A stretch of 64,000 bases of DNA from an uncultured Prevotella sp. (GTDB lineage Bacteria > Bacteroidota > Bacteroidia > Bacteroidales > Bacteroidaceae). The DNA lies in the NCBI GenBank assembly GCA_946403845.1, contig CAMJBL010000005.1, positions 32,719-96,718 on the forward strand, written 5' to 3'. The translations under genes were made by a program, and so were the position numbers. Below, piece after piece: positions 55,482 to 64,000 of this stretch. Positions within the stretch are counted from its first letter, which is position 1. Each line of letters starts with the position of its first letter. The notes below the pieces were generated by a model. That model was not told the DNA's origin, did not search any database, and worked only from the letters and a program-made list of their open reading frames with translations.

Positions 55482-58476
55482 CCTCTGGCAGGAGGACAAC
55501 ACCGGTCTGTTTCTTGCCATCCATCATAATCTTCAGCGGCTTCTCGAAGCGGACATGGCGCACGTATTCCGTCTCCTCGACAGCGGGCATCTGATCGAGG
55601 ATATCCTGCTGGAGGATGCCATCGCCTGTATAGGTGTTAATGGTGAAATAGCCGACACCGAAGCTGGTAAGGTTCTGGAAGAAGTGGGTACCTTGTGAGG
55701 GGTCGACATGATAGTTCTTCAGACTTGTCTCTACAATGACACGGGCGGCGGAGATATGAGGCCACTTAACGGGGATGCCAAGCCAGTAGTCGCTGGAGCC
55801 CCAGCGTCCCGGACCAATGAGCACGTAGTTCTTATCCTCATTGAGGAACTGCTGGTTGATCTTCTCGATATGTGAGGCAATCGTGGGGTTATTGGCAGCA
55901 GTGAAGTTCTCATCGGTCTTGACATAGACCACATCGACGACATCCTCAGAGATACCATGTCCCAGCGAGTTTTGAGAGCGCAACAGACAATCGGCATCGG
56001 GAATCTTCTGCAGATCTTCGTCGAGCACCTGCTTCGAATCTACAATCGGCCGGATCTGGAGCAGATAGAGCTCCCCGGAGCGGTCGTTATTCAGATTACA
56101 GGCAAACTCAATCTCGATGGGGCGTCGCATCTCCTCAGAGCCGTATTTCTGCGCCATCTGGAGCAGTTCGGGCAAGGGGAAGATGCCCTGCTGGAGGACG
56201 CCACAGAAGGAGATCACCTTACGCCCACCCTCGTAGATGCCATCGCGGATGACCTGATCCACAGGGTCGTAGGTCGAGGCGATATACGTCAGCGAGCCGT
56301 CGGCATCAGCCTGCTTGACGCGCAACGACTTGATGTTAAAGCCGTCGTCGACCTTGAAGTCATCGCCCACATGACTCATGTCGAGGGCATAGAAGCGTGT
56401 CTGCGTCTCGCTCAGGGCCGTTTCCATCTCACTGGTCTGCAACACCTGCGTGGGGTGATAAGGCGATACACGGAGCGTCTGTCCGCCATCGACGATGTAC
56501 TTACCCAATCCGAGGGCGAGGCTGGCGATACCCTCCTCAGCCGTCTCGTCGCCGATGGGATAATAGTTCAGCGAGCGCAGCACACCCGAGAAGTTAGGAT
56601 AGTAGAGATCGCCATACTGCTTACCCACCACCTCCTGCAGGATGACTGCCATCTTCTCCTGGTCGATGACATTCTGCGTGGCCAGCATATAGGCCTTAGA
56701 ATCCTTGTAATAGACAGAGGCATAGACACCCTTGATGGCACAGGCCAGCATACGGAGCATCTCATATTTGTCGTCGAGATAAGGAATCATGTAGGTACTG
56801 TAGATACCTGCGAAGGGCTGATAGTGGGAATCCTCCAGCAACGATGACGAGCGCACGGCAATCGGCGACTTCACGGCATCGAAGAAGGTGAAGAAGTCGG
56901 CTATCAGCGAGTCGGGCAACTGCGCACGGAGGAAATGCTGCAGAATCTCCTCGTCAGGGGCGTCGCTCAGTGCGATGGGGTAGAGATTATTCTTCTCCAT
57001 GAACTCGTCGAAGAAGTCGGTACAGAGCACCACCGTCTTCGGAATCATCACCTGCGCCTGCTCATACTTATTGAGTTCCGGGTGGCGCTTGATGATATTA
57101 TCGAGGAATGCCAAACCACGGCCCTTACCACCGAGGGAGCCCTCACCGATACGGGCGAAGTGGGCATAGCGGTCGAATTTCAAACGGTCGAAGACAGCCA
57201 CAATACCGATGTTCTTCATCCGACGGTATTGCACGATGGCATCGAAGATGATTTGACGGTGGGCATCGACATCCTGAAGTTTATGCCAGGTGACATGCTT
57301 GAGGAAGGCCGAGACGGGGAAGATGGCACGGGCACAGAGCCAGCGGCTCATGTGGTTACGACGGATATGGCGCACCAGTGAGTCGGCGGGAATGTTAAAG
57401 ATATTGTCCTGCAGTTCCTTCAACGAAGTGACGCGGGCTATCTCCTCCTTCGTCACAGGATCGCGGAAGATGAAGTCGCCGAAACCCATGTGCTCCTCCA
57501 TCAGATGATGCAGGTCGACATTCATCTTCGTTGAGTTCTTATCGATGAAATGGAAGCCCTCCGCCTGGGCCTTCTCACGGTTGGCCGTCTCCTTCGAGTC
57601 GAGAATCAGCGGCACATACTCATCGCGGCGGCGGATCTCACGCAGCAGTTTCAGGCCAGCCTCAGGGTCACCCTCCTCGACATGGGAAAGGCGTCCAGGG
57701 GTATTGTGCATCGGGAAACGGGTATCGGAGATGACACCGAGCGTATTCTCGTGATATTTCTCATAGAGGGCCATCGCCTCCTCATAGTTCGTGGCGAGCA
57801 CCACCTTCGGACGACCTCGCTTGCGCTGGGCAGCAGCATGGGGGTTCAGGGCCTCGGTCGAGAAGCGCTTCGACTGCGCAAGGATGTAATTATACAAATT
57901 CGGCAATACAGAGGAATAGAAGCGGATATTATCCTCGACCAAGAGAATCATCTGCACACCAGCCTCGCGGATATCGTGGTCGATGTTCATCTTGTCCTCC
58001 AACAGTTTGATGATCGACATGATGAGGTTGGTGTTGCCAAGCCAACAAAAGACATAATCGAACATCGACATATCCTCGTTCTCGATGCGCTTGGTGATAC
58101 CGTGCGAGAAAGGCGTCAGCACCACGCAGGGGATATTCGGATGAGCGGCCTTCACCTCACGGGCCACCGTAAAGGCATCGTTGTCGGCATTACCAGGCAT
58201 ACAGATCACAAGGTCGATGTCGGTCGTCTTCAACACAGCACTGGCCTCCGCCGTCGTCGACACCTGGGTAAACGAGGGTGGGTAGCGCATGCCAAGTTCC
58301 ATATACTCATCGAAGATTTTCTCGTCAATACGGCCATCATCCTCAAGCATGAAGGCATCATAGGGATTGGCCACGATAAGGACATTGAAGATACGTCGTG
58401 TCATCAGGTTGACGAACGACACATCCTTCAGATAGAATTTATTCCACTCCTGTGGTATCTTAGTTACTTCTTCCAT
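55465..58476 (-). CDS. Receiver-like domain(s) fused to PEP/pyruvate-binding (PPDK_N-like) domain
   Basis: N-terminal receiver-like segments (LVICMPGNADNDAFTVAREVKAAHPNIPCVVLTPF; ILLVEDNIRFYSSVLPNLYNYI); IGEGSLGGKGRGLAFLDNI; SPIAVRSSSLLEDSHYQPFAGIYSTYM. Confidence 0.8.
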   Translation of the reverse strand: MEEVTKIPQEWNKFYLKDVSFVNLMTRRIFNVLIVANPYDAFMLEDDGRIDEKIFDEYMELGMRYPPSFTQVSTTAEASAVLKTTDIDLVICMPGNADNDAFTVAREVKAAHPNIPCVVLTPFSHGITKRIENEDMSMFDYVFCWLGNTNLIMSIIKLLEDKMNIDHDIREAGVQMILLVEDNIRFYSSVLPNLYNYILAQSKRFSTEALNPHAAAQRKRGRPKVVLATNYEEAMALYEKYHENTLGVISDTRFPMHNTPGRLSHVEEGDPEAGLKLLREIRRRDEYVPLILDSKETANREKAQAEGFHFIDKNSTKMNVDLHHLMEEHMGFGDFIFRDPVTKEEIARVTSLKELQDNIFNIPADSLVRHIRRNHMSRWLCARAIFPVSAFLKHVTWHKLQDVDAHRQIIFDAIVQYRRMKNIGIVAVFDRLKFDRYAHFARIGEGSLGGKGRGLAFLDNIIKRHPELNKYEQAQVMIPKTVVLCTDFFDEFMEKNNLYPIALSDAPDEEILQHFLRAQLPDSLIADFFTFFDAVKSPIAVRSSSLLEDSHYQPFAGIYSTYMIPYLDDKYEMLRMLACAIKGVYASVYYKDSKAYMLATQNVIDQEKMAVILQEVVGKQYGDLYYPNFSGVLRSLNYYPIGDETAEEGIASLALGLGKYIVDGGQTLRVSPYHPTQVLQTSEMETALSETQTRFYALDMSHVGDDFKVDDGFNIKSLRVKQADADGSLTYIASTYDPVDQVIRDGIYEGGRKVISFCGVLQQGIFPLPELLQMAQKYGSEEMRRPIEIEFACNLNNDRSGELYLLQIRPIVDSKQVLDEDLQKIPDADCLLRSQNSLGHGISEDVVDVVYVKTDENFTAANNPTIASHIEKINQQFLNEDKNYVLIGPGRWGSSDYWLGIPVKWPHISAARVIVETSLKNYHVDPSQGTHFFQNLTSFGVGYFTINTYTGDGILQQDILDQMPAVEETEYVRHVRFEKPLKIMMDGKKQTGVVLLPEEVKSE

Positions 58477-58488
58477 ATTGTTTGTTGG

Positions 58489-58496
58489 CAAAGGTA
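58489..58496 (-). promoter_or_regulatory. Bacteroidetes -7 box (TACCTTTG on minus)
   Basis: CAAAGGTA, 13 bp from the 58476 start. Confidence 0.55.
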
Positions 58497-58539
58497 CAAC
58501 TTTTCTCCAAGAAAAGCAAGGGATTTACAAAAAACTTCG

Positions 58540-58547
58540 TACCTTTG
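58540..58547 (+). promoter_or_regulatory. Bacteroidetes -7 box TACCTTTG for metY-like gene
   Basis: TAnnTTTG. Confidence 0.55.
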
Positions 58548-58575
58548 CAGACAAAATCATTAAACCGACAAACAA

Positions 58576-59858
58576 ATGGACAAGAAACTGAAACAAGGCA
58601 CGCTTTGCGTACAGGCAGGCTACAAGGCCAAGAACGGAGAACCGATAGAGTTGCCGATCATCCAGAGTACAACCTTTAAATACGACGATTCGGATGAGAT
58701 GGCAAAGTTGTTTGACTTAGAGAAGGAAGGTTACTTCTATACCCGTCTGCAGAATCCGACAAACGATGCGGTGGCTGCAAAGATTGCCACGCTCGAAGGC
58801 GGTGTAGGTGCCGTACTGACCTCATCAGGCCAGGCCGCCAATTTCTATGCCATCTTCAATATCTGTCAGGCCGGCGACCACTTCATCACATCGAACGAGA
58901 TCTATGGCGGCACTTATAATCTGTTTGGTGTCACCCTGAAGAAACAGGCATCGACTGTACGTTCATCTCGCAGGAGGCCTCCGACGAGGAGATTCAGGCA
59001 GCCTTCCGACCAAATACCAAGGCCGTGTTTGGCGAAACCATCTCTAATCCCGGCTGCGCTGTCTTCGACATTGAGCGTTTTGCCAAGATCGCACATAAGA
59101 ACGGCGTGCCCCTGATTGTCGACAACACCTTTGCAACCCCGGTAAACTGTCGTCCGTTTGAATGGGGCGCAGACATCGTGACCCACTCTACCACGAAGTA
59201 TATGGATGGTCTGGCTACACAGGTGGGCGGTGTTGTGGTCGACAGCGGTAACTTTGATTGGCTGGCTCATGCCGAGAAGTTCCCTGGCCTCTGCACACCC
59301 GACGAGAGCTATCACGGCCTGACTTACGTGAAAGCCTTCGGGAAGATGGGCTTCACTACGAAGCTCGTGGCCCAGCTGATGCGCGACCTCGGCTCAATCC
59401 CCGCCCCACAGAATGCTTTCCTGCTTCACCTCGGCTTGCAGACATTGCACCTGCGTATGGCTCAGCACTGCAAGAATGCCCAGAAGGTGGCAGAGTTCCT
59501 CAGCCAGAACGAGAAGGTTGCTTGGGTTCATTACTGCGGACTGCCCGGCGATGAGGCCTACGCCCTGGGACAGAAGTATCTGCCCAACGGCTCATGCGGC
59601 GTGATTGCCTTCGGACTGAAAGGTGACCGCGAGACTGCCGTGAAGTGGATGGACTCGTTGGAGATGATCAATATCGTGACCCACGTAGCCGATGCCCGCA
59701 CCTGCGTATTACATCCTGCCTCGCACACCCATCGCCAACTCTCCGACGAGCAGTTGCGCGAGGCCGGTGTGGCACCCGACCTGATCCGTCTTTCCGTCGG
59801 TATTGAGGACGTTGAAGACATTCTCGACGACATCAAGCAGGCCTTAAATCGCATCTAA
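58576..59858 (+). pseudogene. O-acetylhomoserine sulfhydrylase / Cys-Met metabolism PLP enzyme, interrupted by a frameshift near 58947
   Basis: ORF 58576-59115 gives MetY N-terminus to VTLKKQ; the -1 frame continues (G)IDCTFISQEASDEEIQAAFRPNTKAVFGETISNPGC into ORF 59025-59858; one missing G restores a full-length protein. Confidence 0.85.
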
Positions 59859-59901
59859 AAGGCCTTACATTTAACAAAATGTAACTTTATTAGAAAATTA
59901 T

Positions 59902-59927
59902 TCGGTACTTTCCTTGGAAGGTACCGA
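59902..59927 (+). terminator. Strong hairpin followed by T-rich tract, 3' of metY-like gene
   Basis: TCGGTACTTTCC-TT-GGAAGGTACCGA then tatttttatta. Confidence 0.75.
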
Positions 59928-59936
59928 TATTTTTAT

Positions 59937-59944
59937 TATATTTG
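59937..59944 (+). promoter_or_regulatory. Bacteroidetes -7 box TATATTTG for gdhA
   Basis: TAnnTTTG 58 bp upstream of ATG. Confidence 0.5.
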
Positions 59945-60002
59945 CACCATCAAAGTAACATTTTGAAAGAACTTAAAACAGTAATTCTAACAAAACAACA
60001 CT

Positions 60003-61343
60003 ATGGAAGTTGAGAAGATTATGCAAGCCTTGGAGCACAAGCATCCTGGCGAACTGGAGTACTTACAGGCAGTAAGAGAGGTGCTAGAATCGATTAAGGA
60101 CGTCTACAACCAGCATCCCGAGTTCGAAAAGGCAAAAATCATAGAACGTATCGTGGAGCCCGAACGCATCACGACCTTCCGCGTGCCCTGGGTCGACGAC
60201 AAGGGCGAGGTACAGGTGAACATCGGCTACCGCGTACAGTTCAACAGCGCCATCGGTCCTTACAAGGGCGGTCTGCGCTTTCACCCGTCGGTGAATCTGA
60301 GTATTCTGAAATTCCTCGGTTTCGAGCAGACGTTCAAGAATGCCCTCACCACCCTGCCCATGGGCGGCGGCAAGGGCGGCTCAGACTTCTCGATTCGCGG
60401 CAAGAGCGACAATGAGGTGATGAAGTTCTGTCAGGCTTTCATGTGCGAACTCTATAAGGTGATCGGTCCGGATATGGACGTACCCGCCGGTGACATTGGT
60501 GTGGGAGCCCGCGAGATCGGCTACCTCTTCGGCTACTACAAGAAACTGACAAGTCAGTTCCATGGTGCCACATTGACTGGTAAAGGTATGGAATGGGGCG
60601 GAAGCATTCTCCGTCCGGAGGCCACAGGTTACGGTGCCTTGTACTTTGTTCACCACATGATGGAGACCCACGGACTCGACATCAAGGGCAAGACCATCGC
60701 CCTCTCTGGCTTTGGCAATGTGGCTTGGGGTGCTGCCAAGAAGGCTACCGAACTCGGTGCGAAGGTGATCACCATCTCCGGTCCTGACGGCTATATCTAC
60801 GACCCCGCGGGTCTCGACGCAGAGAAGATCGAGTATATGCTGGAGCTCCGCGCCAGCGGCAATGATGTCTGTCAGCCTTACGAGGAGGAGTTTGAGGGCT
60901 CGAAGTTCTTCGCCGGCAAGAAGCCATGGGAACAGAAAGCCGATATCTATCTGCCCTGTGCCACTCAGAATGAGCTCAACGGTGAGGACGCCGATATGAT
61001 TCTGGCCAATAAACCGCTATGTGTCGCTGAGGTATCGAACATGGGCTGCACAGCCGAGGCTGTCAACAAGTTTATCGCCGCCGGTCAGCTGTTTGCACCG
61101 GGCAAGGCGGTGAATGCCGGTGGTGTGGCCACCTCTGGTCTGGAGATGACGCAGAACTCGATGCGCATGTCGTGGACAGCCGAAGAGGTCGACCAGCGTC
61201 TGCATCAGATCATGTCTGGCATCCATGAGCAGTGTGTGAAGTACGGCAAGGAACCCAGTGGTTATATCAACTATGTAAAGGGTGCAAACGTCGCCGGCTT
61301 CATGAAGGTCGCCAAGGCCATGCTCGCACAAGGTATTGTATGA
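60003..61343 (+). CDS. gdhA: NADP-specific glutamate dehydrogenase
   Basis: VQFNSAIGPYKGGLRFHPSVNLSILKFLGFEQTFKNALTTLPMGGGKGGSDFSIRGKSDNEVMKFCQAFM. Confidence 0.97.
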   Translation: MEVEKIMQALEHKHPGELEYLQAVREVLESIKDVYNQHPEFEKAKIIERIVEPERITTFRVPWVDDKGEVQVNIGYRVQFNSAIGPYKGGLRFHPSVNLSILKFLGFEQTFKNALTTLPMGGGKGGSDFSIRGKSDNEVMKFCQAFMCELYKVIGPDMDVPAGDIGVGAREIGYLFGYYKKLTSQFHGATLTGKGMEWGGSILRPEATGYGALYFVHHMMETHGLDIKGKTIALSGFGNVAWGAAKKATELGAKVITISGPDGYIYDPAGLDAEKIEYMLELRASGNDVCQPYEEEFEGSKFFAGKKPWEQKADIYLPCATQNELNGEDADMILANKPLCVAEVSNMGCTAEAVNKFIAAGQLFAPGKAVNAGGVATSGLEMTQNSMRMSWTAEEVDQRLHQIMSGIHEQCVKYGKEPSGYINYVKGANVAGFMKVAKAMLAQGIV

Positions 61344-61348
61344 TTTTA

Positions 61349-61376
61349 GAGGTGAGAGGTAAGAGGTGAGAGGTAA
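61349..61376. repeat. 7-bp array GAGGTRA x4
   Basis: GAGGTGA GAGGTAA GAGGTGA GAGGTAA; contains the candidate GTG start (61366-61368) of the next gene. Confidence 0.92.
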
Positions 61377-62154
61377 GAGAATACTCAGAAAGCTGAACAA
61401 GCAGCAAGGATGGAAACTCAGGGTTGTAGTGATTTCGGTCGCTATGCTCTTACCTCTTATCACATCTCTCACCTCTCACCTCTCACCTCTCACCTCTTAC
61501 ATAAACGCCCAAGGCGTTCAGACGGGTAAGGCCTCATTCTACGCCATGAAGTTCTCCGGGCGGAAGACCGCCAGTGGCGAACGGCTACATCATGACTCGC
61601 TGACTTGTGCCCATAGAACCTATCCCTTCGGCACCCAGTTGAAAGTGACGAACCCCAATAATGGCAAGACTGTCATTGTGCGTGTCACCGACCGCGGGCC
61701 TTATGTAAAAGGACGTATCATCGACCTCTCCGTACGAGCAGCCAGGGAATTGGGTATTATCTCGCAAGGAATTGCACCCGTGATTGTGGAACGCTATAAT
61801 CCTTCGATTATTCCCTTCAAGCCTGAAGACATCATAGAGTTGCCGGAATTGGAACTGAGCACGAATGAGGGTCCGATGTCCAAGCCTATCTGGGTGGAAC
61901 TGAAAGAACAGCAGGAACAAAGAAACAAGAGTCAGAAGGCCGTACCTGTCATCAACCGCAAGTTCCCCCCCCCACCCGATAAGAAAGAAGAGCCCAAGGA
62001 TGTCAAGACGCCCGAAATGAAGGCTCCTGAGACCAAAGCGCCTCAGACACCTCAGAACAACAGGAACGGCATCGACGAAATCAACAAGAAGCCCAACCAG
62101 TCAAAGGCTTATCAGAAACGGGAAGAAGGATCAGCAAAGAAAAGCAGGCGATGA
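61366..62154 (+). CDS. RlpA-like septal ring lytic transglycosylase/DPBB protein
   Basis: QGVQTGKASFYAMKFSGRKTASGERLHHDSLTCAHRTYPFGTQLKVTNPNNGKTVIVRVTDRGPYVKGRIIDLSVRAARELG. Confidence 0.93.
   Translation: MRGKRILRKLNKQQGWKLRVVVISVAMLLPLITSLTSHLSPLTSYINAQGVQTGKASFYAMKFSGRKTASGERLHHDSLTCAHRTYPFGTQLKVTNPNNGKTVIVRVTDRGPYVKGRIIDLSVRAARELGIISQGIAPVIVERYNPSIIPFKPEDIIELPELELSTNEGPMSKPIWVELKEQQEQRNKSQKAVPVINRKFPPPPDKKEEPKDVKTPEMKAPETKAPQTPQNNRNGIDEINKKPNQSKAYQKREEGSAKKSRR
61467..61501. repeat. 7-bp array TCTCACC x4 + TCTTACA, in frame inside the RlpA signal peptide
   Basis: TCTCACC x4 then TCTTACA; inverted partner of 61349-61376. Confidence 0.93.
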
Positions 62155-62155
62155 A

Positions 62156-62935
62156 TCATCGCCTGCTTGTTTTGATAGTGAACTCCCGAGCCTGGGACGA
62201 CATATCCTTATTACCTTGCATGACGCCAATCCGGAAAACGGCATCACCGTCACGTAATCTGCTATCGGCTTTGATCGTTGCCGTATAGCGGATGCCCTTG
62301 TCTGGCATGATGCTCTCCACCATCACATTCTCTGAGATATGGATATGCTTATTACCTGTCACCTCGGTAACCGTCGGCAGGACACGATAGGCAGGTCTTT
62401 CCGAATTGTTAAACACCTCGAAGACCATCCTTGCCTCTTCACCGCGTACCAAGACACCGTCACGACTGGCATCAACCAAACGGGGGTTACGGATCTCCAG
62501 AGAGGTGAAACGGATCTCCCGGGGAGCAGGAGCTTTCACATCTTCTGTAGCAGAGAAGTTCTCGTCAAAGCCGAAAAGACGATCATCACCACTGTTTGTG
62601 CTGTCAAAACCACTATTGTCATATTCTGGCTCCGGGGTATTGCGCTGCATATTCCGGATACGCTCCTGACGCTGCGCCTTATAGTCCTCATACTTCTGCT
62701 GTTCGGCTTCATCAGCAGCAGCACCGATGGCAGCGCCTACCATTGCACCACCTGCCAGACCGACCAATGAACCAATGTCACTACCACGCCAACCGCCAGT
62801 GATGCCTCCAATGGCAGAGCCGATAATGGAGCCGAAATAGCCACCAGTAGCAGCGCCAGAACCAGCGTAAGTTCCGCAGCTGCTCAACACCAGCAAGGTG
62901 CTAACCGAAATAACCAATAACTTTTTCATATGCAT
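62156..62935 (-). CDS. Glycine-zipper lipoprotein-like exported protein
   Basis: LVLSSCGTYAGSGAATGGYFGSIIGSAIGGITGGWRGSDIGSLVGLAGGAMVGAAIGAAADE. Confidence 0.7.
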   Translation of the reverse strand: MHMKKLLVISVSTLLVLSSCGTYAGSGAATGGYFGSIIGSAIGGITGGWRGSDIGSLVGLAGGAMVGAAIGAAADEAEQQKYEDYKAQRQERIRNMQRNTPEPEYDNSGFDSTNSGDDRLFGFDENFSATEDVKAPAPREIRFTSLEIRNPRLVDASRDGVLVRGEEARMVFEVFNNSERPAYRVLPTVTEVTGNKHIHISENVMVESIMPDKGIRYTATIKADSRLRDGDAVFRIGVMQGNKDMSSQAREFTIKTSRR

Positions 62936-62956
62936 CTTGTTTTAAAAACCACGGTG

Positions 62957-62964
62957 CAAAAGTA
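62957..62964 (-). promoter_or_regulatory. Bacteroidetes -7 box (TACTTTTG on minus)
   Basis: CAAAAGTA. Confidence 0.45.
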
Positions 62965-63019
62965 TGCATTTAGGATGAAACTCACAAAGGGATTTCCCGA
63001 AAAAGTCATAGGGGAAACC

Positions 63020-63733
63020 CTAATCGATCAACGAGAAGGCCACATCCATCATATGCGTAAAGGTGGTCTGCCGCTCCTCGGCCGTCGTCACCTCACCCGT
63101 CAGGATATGATCCGAGATTGTACAGATTCCTAAGGCTCGATTGCCGGAACGGGCTGCATTCATATATAATGCGGCGATTTCCATCTCTACGGCCAGCACA
63201 CCCATATTGATCCATTTGTCGTTATGGGCATCCTCAAAATAAAAGACGTCTGACGTGAAGACGTTACCGACTTTGTAACGATAGCCCAGACGCTCACAGG
63301 TTTCCACAGCACCCCGTACAAGAGAGAAATCTGCTATTGGCGCAAAAGTACCAGGCAACTCATACTGACAGGCATAGTTGGAATTGGTACATGTGGCCAT
63401 GGCAATGACGAGATCGCCCACATGCAGGTCATACTGGATAGAACCGGCAGAACCGACACGTATAATCGTCTTGACACCATAGAAAGTATAGAGCTCATAG
63501 GAATAGATACCCATGGAGGGCATACCCATGCCATGTCCCATGATACTCACCCGCTTTCCTTTGTAAGTGCCCGTATAACCGAGCATGCCACGGACATTGT
63601 TAAACTGGACGGGATCATCGAGGAAGTTCTCCGCCATAAATTTCACACGCAGCGGATCACCCGCCATAATCACAGTCTCGGCGATGTCGCCAAACTTTGC
63701 CCCGATATGGGGAGTTGGAGTCTTGTCTGCCAT
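63020..63733 (-). CDS. deoD: Purine-nucleoside phosphorylase (DeoD type)
   Basis: TPHIGAKFGDIAETVIMAGDPLRVKFMAENFLDDPVQFNNVRGMLGYTGTYKGKRVSIMGHGMGMPSMGIYSYELY; VLAVEMEIAALY. Confidence 0.96.
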   Translation of the reverse strand: MADKTPTPHIGAKFGDIAETVIMAGDPLRVKFMAENFLDDPVQFNNVRGMLGYTGTYKGKRVSIMGHGMGMPSMGIYSYELYTFYGVKTIIRVGSAGSIQYDLHVGDLVIAMATCTNSNYACQYELPGTFAPIADFSLVRGAVETCERLGYRYKVGNVFTSDVFYFEDAHNDKWINMGVLAVEMEIAALYMNAARSGNRALGICTISDHILTGEVTTAEERQTTFTHMMDVAFSLID

Positions 63734-63763
63734 ACAATTCATTGTTTTAAGTTATTCACGCTG

Positions 63764-63771
63764 CAAAGATA
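63764..63771 (-). promoter_or_regulatory. Bacteroidetes -7 box (TATCTTTG on minus) for deoD
   Basis: CAAAGATA. Confidence 0.5.
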
Positions 63772-63848
63772 CGAAAAAAAATCAAATAAAACAAGCCCGC
63801 ACCAAGAAATGATGCGGGCTCAGCTTATTTAGAGATACGTAAGTCGGT

Positions 63849-64000
63849 TTATTCAGCCTTCTCTTCCTCAGCAGGAGCGGCCTCTTCTGTGGCAGGAGCC
63901 TCTGCGGGAGCAGCCTCCTCAGCAGCGGGAGCCTCAGCAGCAGGAGCCTCAGCCTTTGCACCTGAAGAACGACGAGAACGACGGGTCTTCTTCTTGCCAC
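63849..64000 (-). CDS. Partial CDS, Ala/Glu/Pro-rich C-terminal tail after a basic stretch (runs off right edge)
   Basis: Minus frame ending at tta 63849-63851: ...GKKKTRRSRRSSGAKAEAPAAEAPAAEEAAPAEAPATEEAAPAEEEKAE*; family not assignable from the tail. Confidence 0.6.
   Translation of the reverse strand, partial: GKKKTRRSRRSSGAKAEAPAAEAPAAEEAAPAEAPATEEAAPAEEEKAE

Noticed and set aside
55465-58476. Frameshift or gene split in the REC-PEP protein
   Set aside because: The ORF is continuous and both domain halves are in frame; a genuine fusion is more likely.
63782-64000. Leu/Arg-rich minus ORF (MARRRPVVLVVLQ...)
   Set aside because: Wrong frame of the Ala/Glu/Pro-rich tail ending at 63849; the AEAPAAE frame is the coding one.
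1-64000. tRNA, rRNA, prophage, IS transposase or toxin-antitoxin loci
   Set aside because: Looked for but none found by eye; a tRNAscan/Infernal/ISfinder run would be needed to exclude small RNAs.

Overview
This window is an ordinary Bacteroidales chromosome segment, most likely Prevotella or a close relative. The evidence is TAnnTTTG -7 boxes, Oar/SusC-like TonB proteins, BACON and MBG domain proteins, and YDLQG...GIYI...GQKVV C-termini. It has about 35 genes and no rRNA, tRNA, CRISPR or prophage that I could see. Recognisable blocks are: two tandem Oar-like TonB receptors flanking a BACON/OB-fold lipoprotein; a hpt-adk-obg operon; nnr; two MBG-repeat surface proteins; a SpoIIE/RsbW/STAS partner-switching operon; fba; a LytTR two-component system with MacAB-TolC; GH95 fucosidase; aquaporin; two parallel ECF-sigma cassettes (one carrying DUF4419 proteins and a DUF4419-plug-serpin fusion); a REC-PEP/pyruvate-binding protein with PIG-L and GH20 genes; a frameshifted metY-like gene; gdhA; rlpA; and deoD. 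Two observations stand out. (1) Many gaps between co-directional genes consist of short-period arrays with exact 7-bp or 9-bp phasing and several unrelated core sequences (TCACTNT, GTGARRA, GTTTACN/GTAAACT, RCTTTGA, GAGGTRA, TTTATTA, AATTACA, CTAGN5, WTCYGAGTA). They often abut the start codon on one side and supply the stop codon on the other; some occur as inverted pairs and some encode signal-peptide segments. (2) There is a duplicated sigma/anti-sigma-like/secreted-protein cassette whose cargo includes a serpin fused to DUF4419 and a barrel-less TonB plug fragment. All family calls are by eye; no searches were run.
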